Below, in pieces: positions 1 to 5,708 of a DNA stretch of 10,000 nt. Position 1 is the first letter of the stretch; the number at the start of each line of letters is the position of its first letter. The stretch comes from Kiritimatiellota bacterium (lineage in GTDB: Bacteria; Verrucomicrobiota; Kiritimatiellia; JAAZAB01): contig VSJD01000336.1 of assembly GCA_008636095.1 (NCBI GenBank), forward strand, positions 1-10,000. Direction: 5' to 3'. The position numbers and the translations under genes are program-made. The notes beneath the pieces were generated by a model, which was not told the DNA's origin, did not search any database, and was given only the letters and a program-made list of their open reading frames with translations.

Positions 1-1
1 G

Positions 2-1090
2 ATTGCCGATGAATTTGTCAGACGACTCGACAGGATGGGATATGCCGGGTTAATTAAAAGACCGGCATTTATCCCCGATAAAAAACCCATAGGCAGACGG
101 CCGATTACGGGATATGTTGTAACATCCGTTGATGCAATCCGCATAGCGGCTAACAATATGCTAAAAGAGTCAAGGGCAATCCGACTTTATTATACCGCGC
201 TCATCGATGTGGTTATCAAAACCGGTTTGGTAGATTCAATAATCGTTGATAATGCCGACGGGCTTGGAATAATTAAAGCGAAAGTCTTTATTGATGCCAC
301 GGGGGATGCTAATTTAATTTGGCGCGCAGGTGGAAAAACGCGGGTAGCGCCGATTGAAGATTCAATGACCAAGACCATCCTGTTCATGGTGGGCGGCGTT
401 AAGGGATTTCACCGCGAAAAACTCGGCAAGATATACAAAGAGTTATATGAAAAAAGAAAGTATCCTTTTAAGAATCAGAATCATTTTATGGCAATCGGGA
501 CATTAAACCCGGGAAAAATCCTGGTGAATATGACGTTGACTGTCGGCAATGCGCTTTCGGCCTCGGATTTAACGATGATGGATGTGGAATTGCGCGAACA
601 GGTGTTTGTCTGCATAAACTGGCTCAAAAAATATCTGCCGGGATTCGAAAAATGCTACCTGGTTGATTCCGCAACAAGCGTGGGAGTAAGGGCGGGGAGA
701 AGCATGGTCGGACTGGAAACAATTACCTGCCGGGATCTTGATTCGGGAACGCACGTGGCCGAGCCGGTTGCAATCGGCCACAGAAATTATGGGGGGCATG
801 GCGTGAGGAGATTTTTAGATAAATGGGCAAAAAGCAATCCCGGTACCAGGGGGATACCGCTTAAATCCCTTATCCCTGAAGATTTTAAAAATGTGTTGGC
901 CGCCGGAAGATGTATTTCAGCGGAACCGAGGGCCATAGGCAGTTTCCGGCTCATGGCAAACTGCATGGCCATTGGCCAAGCGGCGGGAGTTGTGGCGGCC
1001 TTATCCGTTAAACAACGAAAAATAGTTCCAGATGTAAAATACGCGGATATTAAAAAAATATTGTTGAAACAAGATGTAATTCTTGAATAA
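2..1090 (+). CDS. FAD-dependent oxidoreductase (FAD_oxidored family), 5'-truncated by window edge
   Basis: The reading frame is open from base 2, so the first ATG at 35 is internal and the N-terminus, including the GxGxxG FAD-binding fold, lies outside the window. What is seen is the rest of a FAD_oxidored (PF12831-type) flavoprotein. The second FAD-contacting segment ATGD is at 296-307. The C-terminal block runs from GIPLKSLIPEDF through AAGRCIS (899-919), PRAIGSFRLM and CMAIGQAAG, which is the family's typical end. Members are flavin dehydrogenases of uncertain substrate, often found beside Gfo/Idh and URO-D genes in PVC bacteria. No export signal can be judged without the N-terminus. The stop codon overlaps the Shine-Dalgarno of the next gene, 14 nt away, so it is co-transcribed with the acyltransferase and methyltransferase. 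The family call is firm; the substrate is unknown. Confidence 0.9.
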   Translation: MADEFVRRLDRMGYAGLIKRPAFIPDKKPIGRRPITGYVVTSVDAIRIAANNMLKESRAIRLYYTALIDVVIKTGLVDSIIVDNADGLGIIKAKVFIDATGDANLIWRAGGKTRVAPIEDSMTKTILFMVGGVKGFHREKLGKIYKELYEKRKYPFKNQNHFMAIGTLNPGKILVNMTLTVGNALSASDLTMMDVELREQVFVCINWLKKYLPGFEKCYLVDSATSVGVRAGRSMVGLETITCRDLDSGTHVAEPVAIGHRNYGGHGVRRFLDKWAKSNPGTRGIPLKSLIPEDFKNVLAAGRCISAEPRAIGSFRLMANCMAIGQAAGVVAALSVKQRKIVPDVKYADIKKILLKQDVILE

Positions 1091-1104
1091 GGAGGACAAA
1101 AAAC

Positions 1105-1818
1105 ATGCGTGCGCAAAAATTCTTTACCGAGTTGCATGCGAAGTTGTCTCCGGAACAGATGGAGGAATACCACAAGGCCGTTTTCATGAATATGGAAGGC
1201 GGTTTTGCTCAGTCGGTTCGTGATGAATATTATCACGGCGTTCTGAAGCATATGGGGGAAAATGCGCATATCGGCGGCGGGGTAAGAATAGTCAATCCGC
1301 AATTTATTTCTCTGGGTGACAATACGCAGATTCACAACAACTGCACGCTGATCGCCAATTCGGAAAAAGGCATCACGCTGGATGACGGCGCACGGTTAAA
1401 GCATGGGGTTTATCTGGATACGGAAGTAGCAGCGACGGGCTACATCCGAATCGGCAAGCGGGTGTATATTGGCGCCGGCTGCTGCCTGCACGGGCACGAG
1501 GGCCTGGAAATCGGCGATGACTGTCTGCTGGCGCAGAACATCACCATCACGCCCTATTCGCATTCTTTTGACAACCCCGCAAAGATTATTTATTCCCAAG
1601 GCGGGATTCAAAAGAAAATTGTAATCGGACGGGACTGTTACCTGGGCATGAACGTGTGCATTGTGTGTACGGCTGAGAACATCGGCGAAGGCGCGGTGGT
1701 GGGCGCCGGTTCCGTTGTCGTGCGCTCAATTCCGCCACTCGCTATTGCTGTCGGTGTGCCCGCCAAAGTGCTCAGATATCGCGGACAAATAAAACCAGAC
1801 AAATCAAAGGAAAATTAA
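1105..1818 (+). CDS. Left-handed beta-helix (hexapeptide-repeat) acyltransferase
   Basis: This 237-aa protein of the WbbJ/maltose-acetyltransferase superfamily would transfer an acetyl or other acyl group from acyl-CoA to a small acceptor, acting as a cytosolic trimer. Residues 1-50 are polar and helical. From about residue 52 to 215 the chain shows hexapeptide-style periodicity (I/V-G-x-x-x-x steps such as IRIGKRVYIGAG, LEIGDDCLLAQN, IVIGRDCYLGMN, ENIGEGAVVGAG). The YSHSFD motif, His153, matches the catalytic-histidine loop of these acetyltransferases. The end, IPPLAIAVGVPAKVLRYRG, is the standard C-terminal coil signature. The start is fixed by a strong AAGGAGG at 1089-1095, 9 nt upstream and overlapping the previous stop. 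It lies 1 nt before the methyltransferase gene. The acceptor cannot be read from the sequence. It could modify a sugar or amino-sugar intermediate of the neighbouring pathway, or belong to surface polysaccharide synthesis. Confidence 0.88.
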   Translation: MRAQKFFTELHAKLSPEQMEEYHKAVFMNMEGGFAQSVRDEYYHGVLKHMGENAHIGGGVRIVNPQFISLGDNTQIHNNCTLIANSEKGITLDDGARLKHGVYLDTEVAATGYIRIGKRVYIGAGCCLHGHEGLEIGDDCLLAQNITITPYSHSFDNPAKIIYSQGGIQKKIVIGRDCYLGMNVCIVCTAENIGEGAVVGAGSVVVRSIPPLAIAVGVPAKVLRYRGQIKPDKSKEN

Positions 1819-1819
1819 A

Positions 1820-3226
1820 ATGAGAATTCAATTGCTCTCTGACAGTGAATACGAACAGTTAGCGGATGATGTCGCGCGGGTCCTGAAGGAGGTCGGATAC
1901 CTTGTGGATCATCCTCTGGTGAAAGCGAAAGCGCTTGGCGCCGGTTGTCGGGAATCGGCCGAAGGACGGGTTTTATTCAGCCAGGGGCAGATTGAAGAAT
2001 TACGCCGGAATTTGTCCCGGCAAGCGGCCGCCGGAGGGCTAAAATCAGATGAACAGAAAACAGCCGAAAAGGACTATAAGATATTGCGGGCTGGTATTGG
2101 CAATCTTACGCCTAAATATTACGATTACAGTTCAAAAACGATAAAAGCCGTGGATACGGCGATGTTCAAAGATCTGATTAAGTTTGCCCATGCCGAACCG
2201 CGGATCAGCTCCATCACGCCGCTTGCACGTCAGGATACCGACCCGAGATGGGAACAACTTGAAGATATTGTTTTGATTGCGGAGTTGACCGATAAAAACA
2301 TCGGCGGAGTTGACCCAATCACTCCGGAAGCTATCCCTTATCTGGCCGAAATGGCGGCGGTGCTCGGCAAACCGGTCAGTTTCATCGGTAGCTGCAATTG
2401 TGTTAATCCTCCACTGCGTTTGGAAAACAGAACAGCGGAAGCCATGTTGATAAAGAGCCGGTATCATATTCGCAGTATGATAACCACCATGCCGGCGCTC
2501 GGCGCCAGCGGCCCCGTTGATATATATGGTTCCGCCGTGCTGGCCACGGCCGAGATCGTCGGAGGCTTGATTTTGTCTTATATCATTGATCCAGACGCCC
2601 TCCAGATGGGGTATGTTGCCTGCGGTCAGCTTGACATGAAAACCGGCAATATTACCAGCTCTACGACTCAAACCGTGCGCCTGGACGCGACTGTTTATCA
2701 AGCCATGGAAAAGTGTTTTGGCGGTTGCACATTGGTCGGCGGCCGCGGTTATATCAGCGCCAAAGCGCCCGGATTGCAGGCCATGTTCGAACGTTTGCTG
2801 AAGGCCCAAGGATATTCGTTGTTTGTGGACAACGGCGCTTTCGGATATAGCGGAACGGGGAATCTGGATAACGGCAGTGTTTTCAGCCCGGAACAATATA
2901 TGCTTGATTTGGAAATCATCGAGGCATTGAACCATCTCATGGTTGCTCCGCGGCTCCCATTGCACAATGACATTGTCGAGCGCATTAAGTCGGGAGTAGC
3001 GAGCGGAGGAAATTTCATGGTGGATGATCACACGCTCTCCCATTTCCGCGATGAATTGTGGGAATCCTTCTGCTTTGGCACAATGCCCCGAACATTGACC
3101 GATGATGAGATTGTTGAAAAATGTCACCGGAAATATGCGGACAAAATTGCGGAATACAAAAACGCACATTATCCGGACGAAACCATTGTGCAATTAAAAA
3201 AGATCCTCCAACGGGCAAAGGCGTAG
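1820..3226 (+). CDS. MttB-family (trimethylamine methyltransferase-like) protein, non-pyrrolysine
   Basis: The 468-aa protein belongs to the trimethylamine methyltransferase superfamily (PF06253). Known members move a methyl group from a quaternary or tertiary amine, such as glycine betaine or carnitine in the non-Pyl branch, to the cobalt of a corrinoid protein. The N-terminal part, about residues 5-65, has the family's opening pattern: a helix ending in LKEVGYLVDHPLV, then GRVLFSQGQIEELRR. The barrel core shows GASGPVDIYGSAV (GPVD at 231-234), then AEIVGGLILSYIIDPDA and a G-x-LDMKTGN segment. The end has the SPEQYMLDLEII helix. No in-frame TAG occurs, so no pyrrolysine can be encoded, and length is close to the usual ~490-500 aa. 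The start has AAGGA at 1807-1811. It is separated by 1 nt from the acyltransferase stop, so it may be translationally coupled. No corrinoid protein gene is adjacent. The substrate is unknown and methyl transfer itself is inferred. Confidence 0.88.
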   Translation: MRIQLLSDSEYEQLADDVARVLKEVGYLVDHPLVKAKALGAGCRESAEGRVLFSQGQIEELRRNLSRQAAAGGLKSDEQKTAEKDYKILRAGIGNLTPKYYDYSSKTIKAVDTAMFKDLIKFAHAEPRISSITPLARQDTDPRWEQLEDIVLIAELTDKNIGGVDPITPEAIPYLAEMAAVLGKPVSFIGSCNCVNPPLRLENRTAEAMLIKSRYHIRSMITTMPALGASGPVDIYGSAVLATAEIVGGLILSYIIDPDALQMGYVACGQLDMKTGNITSSTTQTVRLDATVYQAMEKCFGGCTLVGGRGYISAKAPGLQAMFERLLKAQGYSLFVDNGAFGYSGTGNLDNGSVFSPEQYMLDLEIIEALNHLMVAPRLPLHNDIVERIKSGVASGGNFMVDDHTLSHFRDELWESFCFGTMPRTLTDDEIVEKCHRKYADKIAEYKNAHYPDETIVQLKKILQRAKA

Positions 3227-3236
3227 GAGGCAAATC

Positions 3237-3251
3237 GAAAGGAATAATATG
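3237..3251 (+). promoter_or_regulatory. Translation initiation cassette of the aldolase gene
   Basis: GAAAGGAATAATATG contains an AAAGG Shine-Dalgarno and the ATG at 3249, 6 nt apart. It fixes the aldolase start. The identical 15 nt recur at 9177-9191 before the second Gfo/Idh gene, and both are followed, after one variable codon, by ATTAAA. A GGAGG at 3226-3230 lies too far upstream to be the main site. Confidence 0.7.
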
Positions 3252-4055
3252 AACATTAAATACGACCGACTGTTTAACCGTAATGAGCGCGCCGTGATTA
3301 TCGCCATGGATCATTGCGAATTTGACGGACCCATTCCGGGCATGCTGGATCTGGCAAAGACCGCCGCAAAAGTGGATTCCTGTGTTGACGGCATTTTAAT
3401 GTCTCCGGCCATGCTTCCTCATTGCCGGCATGCCTTTAACTACAAGGGCGCACCCATGGCCGTTGTCCGTTTGAACTGGAGCACGGTTTATTGCTACCAA
3501 TGGCAATACAAGGATGCGGTTACAGTCCAGGCATTCAGCCCGGCGGAAGCGTTGCGGCTGGGCGCGGACGTGGCACTCATTTCGCTGACGCTTGAGACCG
3601 GCAGTGAAGCCAACGACGCCCACAACGTCGAAGTCTTTCGGTCGATCTGCAGTGAAGCCAAACAATTAGGCATGCCTGTTATCGGTGAATATTACCCGGC
3701 CGATCCCGACAATCTTTCGCCGGAGGAACTGCACCGTAAAGTCCATGCTTGCGCGCGGATTATCGCCGAATTGGGCGCCGACCTGATCAAGACTTTTTTC
3801 ACCCACAAGTTCAAGGAGATAACCCGCAGTTGCCCCGTGCCGGTCCTGGGTTTGGGCGCCGCCAAGTGTCCGACCCAGTTGGCGGCCCTGCAGTTGGCGG
3901 CGGCGGAAGTGGCGGATGGGGCAGGGGGCGTGGTGTTCGGGCGCAATGCCATCCAGGTGCCTGATCCGGCCGCGTTCCAGCGGGCTTTGTGCGACGTTGT
4001 CAAACGCGGGGTCAAGCCGGAAACAGCCGCAAAGAAACATAGATTGAAAGATTGA
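3249..4055 (+). CDS. Class I aldolase, DeoC/FbaB/LacD-like (DhnA type)
   Basis: The 268-aa protein is a TIM-barrel aldolase of the DeoC/LacD/FbaB superfamily (PF01791). These enzymes cleave or form C-C bonds of phosphorylated sugars or keto acids through a lysine Schiff base. Seen in order are an N-terminal strand with AMDHCEF (residues 19-25, matching the AxDHG strand of DhnA aldolases), DGILMSPAM, a GADVALIS strand near 105-112, VIGEYYP (144-150), and GADLIKTFF (176-184). Lys181 is the expected Schiff-base residue. GLGAAK and GAGGVVFGRNAIQ form the C-terminal phosphate-binding loop. The barrel is complete and ends near residue 255. The last residues (KKHRLKD) are polar and coincide with a possible degenerate repeat copy. 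It starts 22 nt after the methyltransferase gene and probably performs the carbon-skeleton cleavage of the pathway. Fructose-bisphosphate, tagatose-bisphosphate or a deoxy-keto-acid phosphate are all possible substrates. Confidence 0.85.
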   Translation: MNIKYDRLFNRNERAVIIAMDHCEFDGPIPGMLDLAKTAAKVDSCVDGILMSPAMLPHCRHAFNYKGAPMAVVRLNWSTVYCYQWQYKDAVTVQAFSPAEALRLGADVALISLTLETGSEANDAHNVEVFRSICSEAKQLGMPVIGEYYPADPDNLSPEELHRKVHACARIIAELGADLIKTFFTHKFKEITRSCPVPVLGLGAAKCPTQLAALQLAAAEVADGAGGVVFGRNAIQVPDPAAFQRALCDVVKRGVKPETAAKKHRLKD

Positions 4056-4072
4056 TGGGGATAGTTTTAAAA

Positions 4073-4092
4073 TAGCCGCAAAAAGGCACAAA
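4073..4092 (+). repeat. Short dispersed intergenic repeat, type A
   Basis: TAGCCGCAAAAAGGCACAAA matches the reverse complement of 5475-5494 at 18 of 20 positions. It sits between the aldolase stop and the Shine-Dalgarno of the Gfo/Idh gene. I recall similar GCCAC-rich/GGCACAAA intergenic repeats in genomes of PVC-type bacteria, but that cannot be checked here. A weaker resemblance at 4024-4043 (14 of 20) overlaps the 3' end of the aldolase gene. Confidence 0.55.
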
Positions 4093-4096
4093 TACT

Positions 4097-4102
4097 GAGA
4101 GG
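4097..4102 (+). promoter_or_regulatory. Ribosome binding site deciding the GTG start at 4110
   Basis: GAGAGG lies 7 nt before GTG at 4110. The next residues (KIRVGVFGA) begin the nucleotide-binding strand as expected for a Gfo/Idh protein, so the GTG start is preferred over internal ATGs, which would delete the G-x-x-G motif. Confidence 0.65.
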
Positions 4103-4109
4103 CATTGAA

Positions 4110-5411
4110 GTGAAATCAAGGCACAGAAAGATCCGGGTCGGTGTGTTCGGCGCACGGCGCGGCGCGACCATGATGTCGGTCATGCTACAGCATCCGGAGG
4201 CGGAACTGGTGGCCATTTGCGATTATTCGGAGACGATGTTGAAAAATTGCGCGGAATTGGCAAAGAAAAACAATGTGACGTGTTACCGGGATTTCGACAA
4301 GTTTCTCAATCATGACATGGACGCCGTCATTCTGGCAAATTATGCCACGGAACATGCCCCTTATGCCGTACGGGTGCTTAATTCCGGACGGCATGTGTGC
4401 AGTGAAGTTGTTGCCTGTCAGAATATGGCGGAGGCGGTGGCACTGGTGGAAGCCGTGGAAAACAGCCGTAAAGTATACACCTTTGCCGAAAACTATTGCT
4501 ATTTTCGGGGAACGCTGGAAATGCAAAGGCTTTATCGGGCCGGAGAAGTCGGAGAATTTTTGCACGCTGAGGGGGAATACGTCCACGACTGCGAATCCAT
4601 CTGGCCGAATATTACCGGCGGACAGCGCAATCACTGGCGCAATTTTTGCCCGGCAACGTTTTATTGCACGCATTCAATCGGGCCAATCTTGACTATTACC
4701 GGAACGCGTCCGACGCGTGTTACGGCTTATGAAACGCCCAACATCAATAAACGCCGGTTCGGAAGCCGTTCCGCGGACGGGGCAGTGATTCTCTGCCAGA
4801 TGAGCAACGGCGGCACAATGAAGGTTTTGCCGTGGTGTAATTTTAAGCGTAACCCCGAATCAGTCTGGTACGCCGTTTACGGCACAAAAGGCATGATGGA
4901 AACCGACCGGTGGGAATCTACGTTTAATCGCGTCCATCTGTATCGTGAAGGCTTTGCGGAACCCTCCGTAGCTACGAGTGAAACGAGAGCGAAGGAAGGT
5001 GAAAAACATCCTGCGTATGAACAGGACTTCAGCTACAAGCCTGCGTTTCCACTTTCAACGGACTTATCCCGGCGGATTGGTGGGCACGGCGGCTCGGATT
5101 TCTATACCATGCATTATTTCCTGCAAAAGATTCGGGGACGGCCGGAAGGCAAACACGCTATTGACGTCTATCAGGGTTTGGATATGACCTTGCCGGGATT
5201 GCTCGGTTTTCGCTCCATTGTCAACGGGAACATTCCAATAGATATTCCCGATTTCCGGAACAAACAAATCAGGAAAAAATACCGTAACGACCGCTGGTGC
5301 TGTGACCCGAAACTGGCCGGGAAAGGCCATCCGAAATTCAACTGGTCTGGGGGCGCAGTGAAGGTGCCGGATTCCGTCTACCGAAAACAGCAGAAACAAT
5401 GTCCGCGATAG
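4110..5411 (+). CDS. Gfo/Idh/MocA-family NAD(P)-dependent oxidoreductase, atypical subfamily
   Basis: The 433-aa protein has an N-terminal Rossmann fold with GVFGARRGA (G11, G14, G18), an acidic Asp38 after the second strand, and NYATEHAPYAVRVLNSGRHV before the usual EKP site. That site reads Glu99-Val-Val, so the family's catalytic lysine is absent. The C-terminal domain has AEGEYVHD (153-160) and FYCTHSIGP with His188 in the active-site helix, then HGGSDFY and a GLDMTLPGLLGFRSI helix. Family members oxidise or reduce sugars, inositols and their derivatives with NAD(P). The partial paralogue at 9189 shares GEYxHD and THSI and also lacks EKP. Residues 286-297 are encoded by a dispersed repeat (4965-4999), a probable in-frame insertion in a surface loop. 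It starts with GTG, 54 nt after the aldolase. The substrate is unknown. The first 300 residues and the end are intact, with no frameshift. Confidence 0.9.
   Translation: MKSRHRKIRVGVFGARRGATMMSVMLQHPEAELVAICDYSETMLKNCAELAKKNNVTCYRDFDKFLNHDMDAVILANYATEHAPYAVRVLNSGRHVCSEVVACQNMAEAVALVEAVENSRKVYTFAENYCYFRGTLEMQRLYRAGEVGEFLHAEGEYVHDCESIWPNITGGQRNHWRNFCPATFYCTHSIGPILTITGTRPTRVTAYETPNINKRRFGSRSADGAVILCQMSNGGTMKVLPWCNFKRNPESVWYAVYGTKGMMETDRWESTFNRVHLYREGFAEPSVATSETRAKEGEKHPAYEQDFSYKPAFPLSTDLSRRIGGHGGSDFYTMHYFLQKIRGRPEGKHAIDVYQGLDMTLPGLLGFRSIVNGNIPIDIPDFRNKQIRKKYRNDRWCCDPKLAGKGHPKFNWSGGAVKVPDSVYRKQQKQCPR
4965..4999 (+). repeat. Dispersed repeat, type B, embedded in frame in the Gfo/Idh gene
   Basis: The stretch begins TCCGTAGCTACGAGTGAAAC and ends GAGCGAAGGAAGG. 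Its first 23 nt match 5624-5646 at 19 positions. The ends are loosely complementary (CCTCCGTAGCT against AGAGCGAAGG), suggesting a palindromic element. It encodes the hydrophilic stretch SVATSETRAKEG (residues 286-297) without breaking the frame. Confidence 0.5.
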
Positions 5412-5422
5412 ATTCAGAATTT

Positions 5423-5492
5423 GCCACGAAAATGCACAAGAAGCACAAATTCTGACTTCTGAATACTTGTGAATTTTGTGCCTCTTTGTGGC
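5423..5492. repeat. Imperfect 70-nt palindromic intergenic repeat
   Basis: The left arm 5423-5452 (GCCACGAAAATGCACAAGAA...) pairs with the right arm 5461-5492 (...TTTTGTGCCTCTTTGTGGC) around the loop TGACTTCT. By hand the arms match at all but six positions plus a 2-nt bulge. The outer GCCAC/GTGGC and inner GCACAA/TTGTGC blocks are perfect. The right end contains the type A repeat on the minus strand (5475-5494). No T-tract follows, so it is not a classical intrinsic terminator, though a hairpin in RNA just past the Gfo/Idh stop could stabilise the upstream message or attenuate readthrough. It looks like a small mobile palindromic repeat. Confidence 0.75.
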
Positions 5493-5496
5493 TAAA

Positions 5497-5589
5497 GGTA
5501 GCAGTTCGAGCGCGCCGGGCATGCCGTGGGGAAACATGCAGGCACTGGTAGAGGGCCTGAAGTATTATCGCGAACATGGACGGGGGTAG
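5497..5589 (+). pseudogene. Relict 3' end of a URO-D-family gene
   Basis: The frame ending in TAG at 5587-5589 reads GSSSSAPGMPWGNMQALVEG followed by LKYYREHGRG. A serine cluster, then GMPWxNxxALVEGLKYYREHGR, is the usual C-terminus of URO-D-family methyltransferase-like proteins. The intact gene just downstream ends in the parallel STSSS...TPLENVLEFYKR. Nothing homologous precedes residue G; the frame runs straight into the palindromic repeat that ends at 5492-5494. There is no convincing Shine-Dalgarno for the internal ATGs at 5521 or 5536. I read it as the last ~30 codons of a degraded or recombined URO-D paralogue. The match is by recalled family pattern, not by alignment search. Confidence 0.6.
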
Positions 5590-5623
5590 GGGCAGGGGAG
5601 AGTGATCAGTCATCAGCCTGACA

Positions 5624-5646
5624 TCCGTAGCTATGGGTGAAAGGGG
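5624..5646 (+). repeat. Dispersed repeat, type B, intergenic copy
   Basis: TCCGTAGCTATGGGTGAAAG and the next three bases match 4965-4987 at 19 of 23 positions, including TCCGTAGCTA and GTGAAA unbroken. It lies between the URO-D relict and the intact URO-D gene. The rest of 5590-5708 shows nothing beyond this and the ribosome binding site at 5693-5701; no convincing -35/-10 pair was found. Confidence 0.5.
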
Positions 5647-5692
5647 CGCAGGCGGGTGAGCAGGAAGCTGTTCTTCGTTCCTGGTTTAAACT

Positions 5693-5701
5693 GAGGAGAG
5701 G
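5693..5701 (+). promoter_or_regulatory. Ribosome binding site deciding the URO-D start
   Basis: GAGGAGAGG lies 7 nt before ATG 5709. It places the start there rather than at GTG 5637, which lacks a Shine-Dalgarno, falls inside the type B repeat, and would add 24 residues with no family resemblance. Confidence 0.8.
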
Positions 5702-5708
5702 TGACGAA

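Noticed and set aside
35..37. ATG 35 as the start of the FAD oxidoreductase
   Set aside because: The frame is open to base 2 with family-like residues (EFVRRLDRMG) upstream, and the FAD-binding N-terminus is missing, so the gene begins outside the window.
787..1335. 182-aa minus-strand open frame spanning the FAD oxidoreductase and acyltransferase junction
   Set aside because: It overlaps two well-supported + strand genes and shows no family resemblance.
2132..3193. 353-aa open frame on the minus strand opposite the methyltransferase gene
   Set aside because: It is antisense to a clear MttB-family gene, has no recognisable motif, and its reading is explained by the codon bias of the + strand gene.
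1820..3226. Pyrrolysine-containing MttB
   Set aside because: The frame has no internal TAG and is close to full family length.
4061..4072. AT-rich TTTTAAAATAG as a -10 promoter for the Gfo/Idh gene
   Set aside because: No -35-like hexamer at the proper distance, and the sequence abuts the type A repeat; too weak to annotate.
5423..5492. Intrinsic transcription terminator after the Gfo/Idh gene
   Set aside because: The stem is long, mismatched and A/C-rich, with no U-tract after it, so a repeat element is a better description.
5637..5708. GTG start at 5637 extending the URO-D protein by 24 residues
   Set aside because: No Shine-Dalgarno, no family similarity in the extension, and the start lies within a dispersed repeat, whereas ATG 5709 has GAGGAGAGG at the right distance.
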